Assembly (NCBI GenBank): GCA_030612585.1 | Contig: JAUWNP010000042.1 | Coordinates: forward strand, 1 to 27,401 | Direction: 5' to 3' | From: Anaerolineae bacterium | Lineage (GTDB): Bacteria > Chloroflexota > Anaerolineae > B4-G1 | DNA length: 27,401 bases | Shown: one piece after another, positions 7,967 to 17,343 of the stretch | Layout of the letters: every line of letters begins with the position of its first letter | How positions within the stretch are numbered: position 1 is the first letter of the stretch | Notes under the pieces: model-generated | Databases searched by the model: none | What the model was told of the DNA's origin: nothing | The model's input: the letters and a program-made list of their open reading frames with translations, nothing else | Translations under genes and position numbers: made by a program

Positions 7967-9075
7967 CAGCGCATCCGTTTCCTAAAAGTCAGCCCCCCCA
8001 GTCCTGCCCACGTGATGGAAAGGGCCAACAACGCAAGTCCCGGCTGCCACATCTCGGTGAGGGTGGCCCCCTTAAGAAAGATGGCACGGCAGATGGTCAC
8101 AAAGTGGGTACTTGGCATAACGTAGGACATAGCAGTGCCCAGCAAGTCCGTGGTGTCTATGGGGTCAATCATGCCGGTCAGGAAAAAGCCAGGCACGAAA
8201 AAGACGAACAGGGCGATCACGGTGGCTGTCTGCTGGCTGCGCACCAGGTTGCCGATGAAGAGGGCCATTCCCACGCTAGCCAGCAAGAAGCCAACCGTCA
8301 GCATCACGAGCAGCAGCGGGTTGCCCCGAAAGGGCACGCCGAACAGCACGGTCGCCACCAGCCACACCGGTAGCAGTCCGACCAACGCGGCGGTGACGTA
8401 GGCGACCAACTTGCCCCCCAGGTACTCCATGCTGCGCACGGGGGTGGCGATAAGCGCTTCCAGCGATCCGGTCTCCCGCTCGCGGGCCATAGCCAGGGCA
8501 GCCGCCATCACCGGCAGGGAGAAAACGATGGGGATGAGACCGGGGATCATACTTTCCCGTTCGGCCGCGTCGGGCAGGTAGGCAGATTGGGGATGTACCC
8601 GCAGCGGCAGCGGGGGCAGGGAGAACTGGCGGCTCAGCGCCAGCCCGAAATCGGCGGCGTGGCCCAGCAGGCTGCCAGTCGCCCGTCTGGCGACAAAAGT
8701 GTCCACCCCATCCAGGATGACTTGTACAGAGGCGGTATCGCCGCTCTGGACCGTGTCGGCAAAGCCGGGAGGGATGATCAGCGCCGCGTCAATGCTCCGC
8801 TCCACCAGCAACGTCTCAATCTCCTCATAATCGGACAGGTAGCCGACGGAGAAGTCGTCGTCACTGGAGAGGGTGGCTGCGAACTGACGCGACAGGGGAG
8901 TGTGATCCTGATCCCACAGTGCCAGGTCTATGCGGTTGCTGCCGCCGGTGAAGATGGTGGAAAGGGCAATGAGGACAAAGGCCGGGGAGAGGAACACCAT
9001 CCACAGTGTGCGTGGTTCGCGCAGGATGTGCCGGTACTCTTTGAAAAGCACGCTGGTGAATCGGCGTATAGACAT
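7966..9075 (-). CDS. ABC-2 type transporter permease
   Basis: 369 residues from the ATG at 9075-9073 (MSIRRFTSVLFKEYRHILRE). A longer frame begins at a TTG at 9096, but the promoter places the transcript start near 9078, so the internal ATG is preferred. The architecture matches the neighbouring permease: one N-terminal helix (TLWMVFLSPAFVLIALSTIF), an extracytoplasmic domain to about residue 165, then five helices, with RERETGSLEALIATP as the coupling segment. The two permeases probably form a heterodimer. No Shine-Dalgarno sequence is visible before the ATG, which agrees with a leaderless or near-leaderless mRNA. No ATPase partner is in the window. Confidence 0.88.
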   Translation of the reverse strand: MSIRRFTSVLFKEYRHILREPRTLWMVFLSPAFVLIALSTIFTGGSNRIDLALWDQDHTPLSRQFAATLSSDDDFSVGYLSDYEEIETLLVERSIDAALIIPPGFADTVQSGDTASVQVILDGVDTFVARRATGSLLGHAADFGLALSRQFSLPPLPLRVHPQSAYLPDAAERESMIPGLIPIVFSLPVMAAALAMARERETGSLEALIATPVRSMEYLGGKLVAYVTAALVGLLPVWLVATVLFGVPFRGNPLLLVMLTVGFLLASVGMALFIGNLVRSQQTATVIALFVFFVPGFFLTGMIDPIDTTDLLGTAMSYVMPSTHFVTICRAIFLKGATLTEMWQPGLALLALSITWAGLGGLTFRKRMR

Positions 9076-9084
9076 AGGGCACGA

Positions 9085-9113
9085 AGTATAAAACAAAACA
9101 CTGCGCCTGTCAA
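9085..9113 (-). promoter_or_regulatory. Near-consensus sigma-70 promoter of the ABC permease pair
   Basis: On the - strand: TTGACA (9113-9108, 6/6), a 17-bp spacer, TATACT (9090-9085, 5/6). The permease ATG begins only 9 bp after the -10 hexamer, so the expected start site lies about 3 nt before the ATG. Confidence 0.8.
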
Positions 9114-9174
9114 TAGGATATTGGGGCTACTCGATCGGAAATCCCAAACTCCAACTGCCCTGATGTCGCCATTG

Positions 9175-9183
9175 TGCTATACT
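9175..9183 (+). promoter_or_regulatory. Extended -10 promoter-like site with no gene downstream
   Basis: TGCTATACT matches an extended -10 (TGn-TATACT). It is divergent from the permease promoter. No open reading frame follows; a small hairpin lies at 9231-9249, so at most a short RNA of about 60 nt would be made. Confidence 0.35.
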
Positions 9184-9230
9184 GAATACATCCTTGGTTG
9201 ACTGACAAAACTCCGGGTTAGAACGATGGT

Positions 9231-9282
9231 GCAACACGTTTTAACGTGTTTTGGGTAACAGGCCGCGAATTCATTCGTGGCC
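9231..9282. repeat. Two consecutive inverted repeats
   Basis: AACACGTT and AACGTGTT (about 9232-9249) pair almost without a loop and are followed by TTGGG. GGCCGCGAAT and ATTCGTGGCC (9261-9282) form a second hairpin with one G-T pair. Directly after it, TTCGTGGCC recurs three times with short spacing. The stretch separates the permease promoter from the comM-like pseudogene. Confidence 0.55.
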
Positions 9283-9304
9283 TTCTTCGTGGCCTTCGTG
9301 GCCG

Positions 9305-10290
9305 CTCACACCGCCCGCCGCGGCCGGTACTGGATCGCGCCTCCGCCAGATGAGCCGTCTCGATGCGCTCACCCCCCGCCAGGCCTGTCCTGAGCTCGCC
9401 GAAGGACCTGTCCTGCCACCGCGAGTACTCCACTGCGAGAGTACTCTCGTGGCAGGCGTGGCGGTGAGCCCGCCGAAGGATCAGCAATCGTGCGCGCCAG
9501 TTTCAGCATGCGGTGGAAGGCCCGCGCGCTCATCTGAAGTTGCTGCATCGCGGCCCGCACCAGCCCCCGGCCTGTCTCGTCCAACTGGCAGATCTTCCGC
9601 ACCTCCCCTGGCCCCATATCGGCGTTGCACGAGAGCGGCGTGTCCGCGAAGCGTCCCCGCTGTGTCTCCCGCGCCCGCTCCACCCGCGCCTGGATCGTCT
9701 CCGATGGCTCCCCCAGTCGCTCGTCGGTCAGTTTGTGACAGTCCACCCGTGGCACCTCGATGTGGATGTCAATACGATCCAGGAGTGGCCCGGAGATGCG
9801 TTTCTGGTAGCGGCTGATCGTTGAGAGGCTGCAGGTGCACTCGCGCACCGGGTCGCCGTAGTAGCCGCAGGGACATGGGTTCATGGCAGTCACGAACATA
9901 AAATTGGCCGGGAACGTCAGCGTGCCGGTGGCGCGCGCAATAGACACCTTGTGATCCTCCAGCGGCTGCCGCAGCCCCTCCAGCGTGCGCGTGCCAAACT
10001 CGGGCAGTTCGTCCAGGAAAAGCACCCCCCGGTGGGCCAGGCTGATCTCGCCGGGGCGCGGCCAGTGACCGCCGCCGACCAGTCCGGCGTGGCTGATAGT
10101 GTGGTGGGGCGCGCGGAAGGAGCGATGCCGGATGAGAGGTATATCGGGGGGCAACAACCCTGCTATGCTATGAACCTTCGTTACCTCCAGCGATTCCTCG
10201 ATGGTCATCGTAGGTAGGATGGAGGGCATTGAGCGGGCCAGCAGTGTCTTGCCAGCGCCAGGTGGGTCGGTCATCAGCACATTGTAGGCA
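9305..10290 (-). pseudogene. Truncated, frameshifted copy of the comM/yifB-type ATPase gene
   Basis: This stretch repeats most of the intact gene at 17800-19323; 9538-9653 is identical to 17933-18048 over 116 bp. Homology begins at the NVLMT segment just before the P-loop and stops abruptly near 10290, so the entire N-terminal ChlI-like domain (about 215 residues) is missing. The first glycine of the Walker A motif is changed (DPPGAGKT instead of GPPGAGKT); Walker B (GVLFLDELPE) and NPCPCGYYGDP remain. Near the 3' end a 97-bp insertion (9384-9480) breaks the frame, after which the remaining homology to the stop lies in another frame. No start codon or ribosome site is credible for the residual frame. 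I judge it non-functional, although the preserved protein-level similarity points to a recent duplication. Confidence 0.88.
9384..9480. repeat. 97-bp hairpin-rich insertion in the comM-like pseudogene
   Basis: Alignment with the intact copy (junction near 17873) shows these 97 bases are extra. The insert begins with GTCCTGAGCTCGCCGAAGGA, a REP-like motif I have seen scattered in many bacterial genomes, and a related GAGCCCGCCGAAGGA lies at its right end. Between them CCTGCCAC...GAGTACTC pairs with GAGTACTC...GTGGCAGG, and CGAGAGTACTCTCG is a perfect 14-bp palindrome. It has no coding capacity and is not a multiple of three. Confidence 0.75.
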
Positions 10291-11077
10291 CAATTTAACA
10301 AGCCATCATCTCCTAAGCGCCCGCTTGGTGCTGAATGTGCCCCCACCTTGCCCGCCCGCGCAACCCGCCCCCCCGCCTCCGCCCGACGCGGCCCCGGTGG
10401 GCGCTGGGGCTGCAGGCGCGCGAGCGGGACCGGCGGCAAAACGACCGTCTTGGCCTGCAACGGGAAATCCAGTTGCTTTACACCTGCGCGCTACTCAGAT
10501 TCAGCGTGTCCACAGCTGTGCTCTGACAGGTGGGCCTTCCGGCTTCTACGTCCACCGTGGGGCCGCCGTATCACTCAGGTCCCGGCATGCCCACGGCCAT
10601 GGGCCAGCTAGATGCACATCCAGTGATGGCTTGTCCGCTTCGCCGGTCGAGCAGGCCCTGCGGTCCAGGTAGCTCAAGAAGCGCACCTTTCATGTCTACC
10701 GGTTTTCACCTTTTTCTAGTTATTTATTCACTGACTGGCAGCAGAAAGCGTGGTATACTATCGTTGCAGGGTACATCAGGTCTGCTATCAACAGCGCCAG
10801 ACAACGTTGTGGTGTGATAGGAGGGTCTGGTTGATAGAATCGCCTGGCAGTTTACCCTCTTTGTCGGCAAGAAGATAGGGACCTTCAGAATGTTCTACTC
10901 TCCCACAATCTAGCTGCCAGGGCTCAAGGCAAAGTAAAGACCGACTGCCTCTATAAGCCATCACCGTCGAATCATTGATGGCTTCTAGTGCTTGGCAGCT
11001 ATCATCCCGTGGGCCTACAATCCTCGTGACCTAGTCAAATTCAGTTAGTCGAGCAGTCTGCTAGAAGGAGGAATTCA
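10291..11077. other. 787-bp intergenic region upstream of the giant surface-protein gene
   Basis: No gene with a credible start, ribosome site or recognisable product was found on either strand. The left half (10291-10690) is GC-rich with long C runs and only accidental open frames; it may be decayed sequence left by the duplication that produced the comM-like pseudogene. The right half is less GC-rich and contains a promoter-like site at 10731-10759. AGGAGGG at 10819-10825 is followed by a 15-codon TTG frame, and AAGGAGG at 11065-11071 belongs to the next gene. Confidence 0.6.
10731..10759 (+). promoter_or_regulatory. Probable promoter of the giant surface-protein gene
   Basis: CTGACT (10731-10736), a 17-bp spacer ending in TGG, and TATACT (10754-10759) make an extended -10 promoter. 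The gene starts at 11078, so a leader of about 310 nt is predicted. Confidence 0.5.
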
Positions 11078-14000
11078 GTGTTCAAGAGAAGTGTTCTAAC
11101 TAACGTCATCCTCGTTGCAGCTCTGGTACTGAGTCTGGCTCCGGCGCTTGCCCTCGCTGCACCAGGGCTTGCCCCAGCCGCACAGTCGACGTCAACCAGC
11201 AGGGCCGATACTTTGGTGCTTGTGAACTCTGCCAGCCCCTACTACGCCGACTTCCAGCACTACATCCAGCCCTACCTGGGCAACTTTGGCGTCCCGTATA
11301 CCGAGCTCAACATCGCCGCGGTTGAGGTGGAGGCGGACATAGGTGACTATGCCCTGATCATCGTCGGCCACCGGCAACTCGACCCTGATGATACCTACCT
11401 GGATGCCACGGAAGAGGGCCACATCTCGGCGGCGGTGAGCGCGGGGACAGGATTGGTCAACTTTGACAACGACCTGTCGGTAGGGGGCAGCACTCCCCGC
11501 TACCAGTTTGTGCAGGACATCTTTGGCTTCGACTACGTGCCGCCCGGCACAGGGGCCGGTGTCGCTTTCACCTCTGTCGAGGGTGGCGGGTCCCTCCAAA
11601 TCAACTGCTGGGAGGACGACCACCAGGATCCGGTCCTGAGCACGACGACAACTGTCGGTGACCTGATCCCTGATGACAACCTGTGGACCGAGTTTCTGTG
11701 GGCTAGCCGAGGTTACCCCGGTGTCTTTGCCGGCTATGACGAATCGCCGCCTCTGATGCGCTTCTACGGCGCTGTGCCGGATGGCGAGTACGAGCTGGTG
11801 GCCCACCTGTACTGGTCTCACAACTTGCGTTACTTTTGGGGCTACAGTGCAGATGCCCCTCAGGCGTACTCGATCGACGTGACCTCGGGCAACAGTGGCG
11901 ACTTTGCCGATTATACCCTGGGCACGGTGACGGTCACCGGCGGGCAGTTCGAGATCTACGTCCAGAACGCTGACCCGCTGGCGGGTGGCGTCGACTACCC
12001 CTTCTGGGGCTGGGCCTGGATCCGCCTGGTGCCGGTGGGTGCGCCTCCGCCAGAGATGCACTATATCACCGCGCGTCACCAGGCGGGGGAGTCGATCAGC
12101 ACGGGCAGCATGACCATGGCCGGCATAACCCTGCCGGAAGGGGTGACCGCGCTGGCGATGACCGGCAGCCAGCCCTTCCTGGCCGTCACGGCCAGCGGCT
12201 TGGGTCACGCCGTGCAGTGGGGCTCCTACAACTGGATGTCCCACTCGGTCAAGGGGCCGATCTATGGCCTCGACGACCTGGTGTGGCGCAGCATCGTCTG
12301 GGCAGCGCGCAAGCCGTTTGTCATGCAGGGCCTGCCCAACTTTGTCACCATGCGCGTGGACGACGAGTCCGGGCCTTTTGGGTGGATCGAGATCGCCAAC
12401 GAATTCGGCATCAAGCCCTGGGCCGGCCTCTTTTACTACAACGTGGACGCGACAGAGGCCGCACAACTGTCGGCCCTGGTCAACAGCGGCAACGCCACCG
12501 CTGCCGTACACGCCAAGACCGGAGCCTTTTTCTACTACAACCACGGCGTGGGCGACTTCCCTGACGAGGAAATCGCGGCCAACTATGTCCACGCCACGGC
12601 CTGGCACGCTGACCGCGACATCCCCATCTCCAAGTTCGTACTGCCCCACTACTACGAATTCGGCACCAACGTCTTCCAGGGCTTGAGCGATTGGGGCGTC
12701 GAGTTCGTGGGCACGATGATGGCGCCCGGCAGCGGCTACGGCGCGCCGTGGAGCATGAACGGGCCCTTCCGCCTCTATGAGACAGGAGGAAGTGGGGCCG
12801 GCCGGCCGGTGTACTATGCCGATTTCATGACCATCCCCGGGCATTCCGAGTTTGATGGACAGTTCTTTAACTGCGTGACCGAGATCCGCGATGACGCCGG
12901 CTACGAGTGGTATCCCAGCAACGACGTCGCTGGCAGCATCGGCCGTGGTACGCGACAGACCAAGCGCGCGCTGGACAGCATGACCTTGGCTACTCTCTTC
13001 ACCCATGGCCAATATGTATACCCCATCAGTCCCGACAACTGGCGTGCAATGCTGCAGGGCATCACCGACAACCTGGCGGGCTACGACCCGATGTACGTCA
13101 CTCTGGATCACGCCTGTCAGTACGTCCGCGCGATGCATACCTCGGACATTACAGAAAGCACCTACGACCCCGACTCGAGGCAAGTGACCACGAGCCTCGG
13201 TGGCGAGACGGACATGCCCACGATGTTCCACCTGTTCACCGAGCAGGGTGAGGATATCCACCGCGTGCTGGTCGACGTGCCGACCTTCAGCGGCTCGACC
13301 GTGGTCGCCTACACCCTCGCCGGCCCGCTGGATCACATTGTCGTCACGCCTGCCTCGGCCACGGTGGCGACGGCCGGGACTCAGCAGTTCACCGCCCAGG
13401 GCTACGATGCCGACGACAACCCCATCCCCAATCTGCCCTTCACCTGGGCCGTGGTCAGCGGCGGCGGCACCATCGATAGCGACGGCCTTTTCACCACCGG
13501 GGTGACGCCCGGCACCTACCCGGACACCGTCGAGGCCTCCCGCGATGGTATCGCGGGTTACGCCACCGTTGAGGTCACCGAGCCGGTCATCGACCACTTT
13601 GAGTTCGAGCCCATCAGCAGCCCCAAGTTCGTCGACCTGCCGTTCTCCGTGACGATCACTGCGAGGGACCCGGCGGGGAATGTCGTCCTCGGGTACACGG
13701 GGACGGCCGATCTCTCCGACTCTACGGGGACAGTCGCACCGGCGTCGGTGGGTCCGTTTGAGGGCGGCGTGTGGACCGGTCCGGTGACGATCGGCGCCGA
13801 AGCGACCGACGTCACGCTGACGGTGGCGGACGGCGCCGTGACCGGCGCGAGCAACGCCTTTGACGTCACGACGTTGGGACCCGGGCCCCACACCATCTGG
13901 GGCTCTACCATTCCGTCTTCTTCGTACGTCGGCGACACCAACGCAATCGAACTCGGGGTCAGGCTCCAGGCTGCCAGCGACGGGTACATCACGGGGCTGC

Positions 14001-17000
14001 GCTTCTGGAAGGATCCGGGCAACAGCGGTGCCCACATCGGTCACCTATGGACCGCCGATGGCACCTTGCTGGCAGAAGCCACCTTCACAGGGGAGACCGC
14101 CTCGGGCTGGCAGGAAGTGACGCTGCCCGAACCGATCCCGATCGAGGCCGATACCACCTACGTGGCGTCGTACCACAGCGCCACTGGCTACAACGCGGCC
14201 CGCTATTACTTCAGTGGGTCAGGATACGCCAACCCGCCGCTGCGGGCGCTCGCCGACGGCGAGGGTGGCGGCAACGGTGTCTACTGCTATGACAGTGACC
14301 CCTGCACCTATCCTGTCAACACGTACCAGTCAAGCAACTACTGGGTAGACGTCGTATTCGCGACCGATCTGGAGCCCCCACCTCCCATGTGCGTGGACGA
14401 GCCGTGCACCATCTGGGATGACACGTTCGTACCCAGTCAGCCATCGGTTGACGATCCGATAACCCGCGCCGAGGGCGTCGAGCTGGGTGTCAAGTTCCGC
14501 TCCAGCGTCGCTGTCTACGTCACCGGCGTGCGCTTCTTCAAGGGCTCGAGCGAGACGGACGACCATCCCGTCCACCTGTGGGCTGCGGACGGCACCCTGC
14601 TTGCCGAGGCGGCCTTCACTGGCCCTATGACCCAGGGCTGGCAGGAAGTCGCCCTGTCCGAGCCGGTGCCCATCCTGGCCAACACCACCTACATTGCCTC
14701 GTACCACACGTCGACCCCCTGGGCGCTGAGCCGACCGTACTTCACGAGCGGCTACGACAATCCGCCGTTACGGGCGCTGGCCGACGGTGAGGACGGCGGC
14801 AACGGCGTCTACGCCTACGGCACCCCCAGCCTGTTCCCTGCCGGCACGTACCAGTCGAGCAACTACTGGGTCGACGTGATCTTGGCCGGCGAGCCGGTGA
14901 ATGAGCCGCCGGTGGCGGATACGGGCGGACCTTACGCATACAATGACGAAGGGGACGCCATTACGCTGGACGCCTCGGGTTCGTCAGACCCCGACGACAA
15001 CATCGTCCTCTACGAGTGGGACCTGGACGACGACGGCGAGTACGATGATGCTACAGGAGTGGCCACAAACGTGGTCTTTGACGACAATGGCACCTTCACG
15101 GTAGGTCTCAGAGTTACAGATGACTATGACGAAAGCGACACCGATGCTGCAGAGGTTATGGTGGACAACGTCGCGCCCACGGCCACCTTTAACGCGCCCA
15201 TGGACGTGGACGAAGGCGATGACTTTGAGCTGTCCCTGACCGGTGCATCCGACCCATCTGGCGCCGACACAACTGCCGGCTTCGATTACACCTTCGACTG
15301 CGGTGATGGGAGTGGTAACGGCCCCTGGAGCATTGACAACACCGCCGTCTGCCCCACCACCGACGACGACGTGCGCACCGTCAAGGGCAAGATCCGAGAC
15401 AAAGATGGGGGTGAGACCGAGTACACGGCTACTGTCACGGTCAACAACGTTCCGCCGACCGTCGATGCCGGCGACGACCAGCACGCCTACGAAGGCGCTT
15501 TGGTCAGCCTGGATCCGGCTACCTTCACCGATCAAGGGACGCTGGATACCCACACCGCCACCATCGACTGGGGCGACGGCTTGCCGAAAGTAGATCCGGC
15601 GACCCTCTCAGAAGCCGATGGCTCGGGCACGGTCTCTGGCAACCATTCTTACGCTGACAACGGCGCCTACACCGTCACCGTCTGCGTGACCGACGACGAC
15701 ACGGCAACCACTTGCGACACGCTGGTTGTGAACGTGGAGAACGTGGCGCCGACTGTGACGCTCACGGGTCCAACAACCGTGGACGAGGGCGACACGGCGA
15801 CCTACAGCTACACGGTCAGCGATCCTGGTGATGACACCTTCATCCTGGATAACGAGACCTGTGGCACGGGTGGCACACTGTCCAATTCGAGCTTTGATTC
15901 TTCGACGGGCGCAGGCAGCTTCGACTGCACCTTCCCAGACGGTCCAGCCACCACCACCGTCAGCGTGACGGTTTCCGACGACGACGGCGGAAGCGGAAGC
16001 GACAGCCTGACGGTGAATGTGAACAACGTGGCACCTGTGGTGACCGTCAACATCGACAGCCAGACCATCCAGTACAGCGACAACATCTGCGAGGTGACCT
16101 TCACCGCCACCGACGTCGCCGCCGACACGATGACGGCCGCCACAACACCAGACCCCCTGCCCGACGGCCTGGTGCTCACGGACAACGTTTGCAGCGTCAG
16201 CGGTGATACCAGTACCTGCACCTGGACCCTCGCAGGCACCATGGACCAGCCGGTGGGCGACTATGACATCACCGTCACGGTGACCGACGACGACGGATCT
16301 GGCTCCGCCGACACCACGGCCGCCGTGGAGCGCGAGGACGCCGATATCTGGCTTGACGACGACAACACGGTCGCCGTGGAGGTGGACTCGCCAGGCGGCG
16401 ACAGCCCCGCATTCTCCCTCACCGCCTACGTCAAGGAGACCTACCCCGACGACGCCGACTGCGGCGCCGATCCAGGGGACATCAACAATGCAGAGGTCGA
16501 GATGACGCTGGCGGCGGTGGGGCCTGGCGGCTCTTACACCGCAAACTGCACACCTGTCGGTTTCACTGGAACCGGCTACGATGCCGTCCTCGAGGTGAGG
16601 TGCGACTTTGACGACGTCGAGGTCAACACCTACCACGTGCAGGCCACAGTAGTCGGCGACTACTACACCAGCGGTATCGCCGAGGACGCGCTCGTCGTCT
16701 TCGATCCCAGCCTGGGCTTCACCACCGGCGGTGGCTGGTTCTACTGGCCCGGCACCGACGAGAAGACCAACTTTGGCTACACCATGAAGTACAACAAGAA
16801 GGGCCAGAAGGTGCGCGGCAGCCTGCTGCTCATCCGCCACATGACCGACGGGTCGATCTACCGGGTGAAGAGCAACGCCCTGGACGGCCTGGCGCTCGGG
16901 GAGTCTACGGATCCACCCTTTGGCTGGGCGTCCTTCAGCGGCAAGTGCACCTACAAGGACAAGGACTGGGAGGAGCCTGAGGGTAACCACGGATTCCTGG

Positions 17001-17179
17001 TGTACGTTGAGGACTATGGCGAACCTGGCAGGGGCGTTGACCAGTTCTGGATCGAGGTGTACGACAAGGACGGCAACGTGATCGATGTGATGTCGATGGA
17101 CCGTCCGGCCTCTGCAGAAGCGGTCGAGATCGAGGGCGGCAATATCGTCGTCCCCCACAGCGGCGGCGGAGGCAGATAG
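11078..17179 (+). CDS. Giant secreted multidomain protein (Ig-like, DUF4082-like and PKD-like repeats)
   Basis: 2033 residues from a GTG start, supported by AAGGAGG at 11065-11071. A Sec signal peptide (basic MFKR, then LVAALVLSLAPALALAAP-type core) covers about residues 1-28. Residues about 45-130 look like a Rossmann/amidotransferase-like fold. About 420-700 contains TMRVDDES (424-431) and HAKTG, faintly like a polysaccharide-deacetylase barrel but not assignable with certainty. A Big-type Ig domain lies at about 751-837 (VTPASATVATAGTQQFTA) and a second Ig-like domain at 838-935. Two DUF4082-like domains follow at about 939-1095 and 1110-1270 (TIW, GHLWTADGTLLAE, YQSSNYWVDV). About five PKD-like domains run from 1275 to 1750 (ASGSSDPDDNI, DEGD, VNNVAP boundaries). 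A C-terminal TGGGWFYWPG domain (about 1880-2015) resembles the post-COAP type. There is no LPXTG, SLH or PEP-CTERM anchor. Probably a surface-bound carbohydrate-binding or adhesive protein; calcium binding by the Asp-rich repeats is inferred. Confidence 0.9.
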   Translation: MFKRSVLTNVILVAALVLSLAPALALAAPGLAPAAQSTSTSRADTLVLVNSASPYYADFQHYIQPYLGNFGVPYTELNIAAVEVEADIGDYALIIVGHRQLDPDDTYLDATEEGHISAAVSAGTGLVNFDNDLSVGGSTPRYQFVQDIFGFDYVPPGTGAGVAFTSVEGGGSLQINCWEDDHQDPVLSTTTTVGDLIPDDNLWTEFLWASRGYPGVFAGYDESPPLMRFYGAVPDGEYELVAHLYWSHNLRYFWGYSADAPQAYSIDVTSGNSGDFADYTLGTVTVTGGQFEIYVQNADPLAGGVDYPFWGWAWIRLVPVGAPPPEMHYITARHQAGESISTGSMTMAGITLPEGVTALAMTGSQPFLAVTASGLGHAVQWGSYNWMSHSVKGPIYGLDDLVWRSIVWAARKPFVMQGLPNFVTMRVDDESGPFGWIEIANEFGIKPWAGLFYYNVDATEAAQLSALVNSGNATAAVHAKTGAFFYYNHGVGDFPDEEIAANYVHATAWHADRDIPISKFVLPHYYEFGTNVFQGLSDWGVEFVGTMMAPGSGYGAPWSMNGPFRLYETGGSGAGRPVYYADFMTIPGHSEFDGQFFNCVTEIRDDAGYEWYPSNDVAGSIGRGTRQTKRALDSMTLATLFTHGQYVYPISPDNWRAMLQGITDNLAGYDPMYVTLDHACQYVRAMHTSDITESTYDPDSRQVTTSLGGETDMPTMFHLFTEQGEDIHRVLVDVPTFSGSTVVAYTLAGPLDHIVVTPASATVATAGTQQFTAQGYDADDNPIPNLPFTWAVVSGGGTIDSDGLFTTGVTPGTYPDTVEASRDGIAGYATVEVTEPVIDHFEFEPISSPKFVDLPFSVTITARDPAGNVVLGYTGTADLSDSTGTVAPASVGPFEGGVWTGPVTIGAEATDVTLTVADGAVTGASNAFDVTTLGPGPHTIWGSTIPSSSYVGDTNAIELGVRLQAASDGYITGLRFWKDPGNSGAHIGHLWTADGTLLAEATFTGETASGWQEVTLPEPIPIEADTTYVASYHSATGYNAARYYFSGSGYANPPLRALADGEGGGNGVYCYDSDPCTYPVNTYQSSNYWVDVVFATDLEPPPPMCVDEPCTIWDDTFVPSQPSVDDPITRAEGVELGVKFRSSVAVYVTGVRFFKGSSETDDHPVHLWAADGTLLAEAAFTGPMTQGWQEVALSEPVPILANTTYIASYHTSTPWALSRPYFTSGYDNPPLRALADGEDGGNGVYAYGTPSLFPAGTYQSSNYWVDVILAGEPVNEPPVADTGGPYAYNDEGDAITLDASGSSDPDDNIVLYEWDLDDDGEYDDATGVATNVVFDDNGTFTVGLRVTDDYDESDTDAAEVMVDNVAPTATFNAPMDVDEGDDFELSLTGASDPSGADTTAGFDYTFDCGDGSGNGPWSIDNTAVCPTTDDDVRTVKGKIRDKDGGETEYTATVTVNNVPPTVDAGDDQHAYEGALVSLDPATFTDQGTLDTHTATIDWGDGLPKVDPATLSEADGSGTVSGNHSYADNGAYTVTVCVTDDDTATTCDTLVVNVENVAPTVTLTGPTTVDEGDTATYSYTVSDPGDDTFILDNETCGTGGTLSNSSFDSSTGAGSFDCTFPDGPATTTVSVTVSDDDGGSGSDSLTVNVNNVAPVVTVNIDSQTIQYSDNICEVTFTATDVAADTMTAATTPDPLPDGLVLTDNVCSVSGDTSTCTWTLAGTMDQPVGDYDITVTVTDDDGSGSADTTAAVEREDADIWLDDDNTVAVEVDSPGGDSPAFSLTAYVKETYPDDADCGADPGDINNAEVEMTLAAVGPGGSYTANCTPVGFTGTGYDAVLEVRCDFDDVEVNTYHVQATVVGDYYTSGIAEDALVVFDPSLGFTTGGGWFYWPGTDEKTNFGYTMKYNKKGQKVRGSLLLIRHMTDGSIYRVKSNALDGLALGESTDPPFGWASFSGKCTYKDKDWEEPEGNHGFLVYVEDYGEPGRGVDQFWIEVYDKDGNVIDVMSMDRPASAEAVEIEGGNIVVPHSGGGGR

Positions 17180-17269
17180 CGAGGGCAAGGACGGTCGTGC
17201 AGAGTTCCACCGGATGGAACCATCTGGATCTGGCATGCGTAACCAGGCGTAGCGTGATCACGAGAACAG

Positions 17270-17300
17270 ACGACGGGCAGCGACCCGCGCTGCCCGTCGT
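17270..17300. terminator. Perfect 13-bp hairpin after the giant gene
   Basis: ACGACGGGCAGCG (17270-17282) pairs fully with CGCTGCCCGTCGT (17288-17300) around a 5-nt loop. The following bases (GCTTGTTCG) are only weakly T-rich, so it may be an attenuating or mRNA-stabilising hairpin rather than a full terminator. It lies 90 bp after the stop. Confidence 0.55.
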
Positions 17301-17343
17301 GCTTGTTCGTGGATAGCGGCGCGACTGTGACGGCGAAACGACA

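Noticed and set aside
10500..10690. Transposase remnant in the region right of the pseudogene
   Set aside because: Translation in all frames gave no motif that I could match to a transposase family.
11192..14044. 950-codon open frame on the - strand inside the giant gene
   Set aside because: Shadow of the Asp/Val-rich giant coding sequence; composition is Arg/His/Gly-rich without domains.
15608..17236. 542-codon open frame on the - strand
   Set aside because: Also a shadow of the giant gene; low-complexity Val/Gly/His pattern and no start signal.
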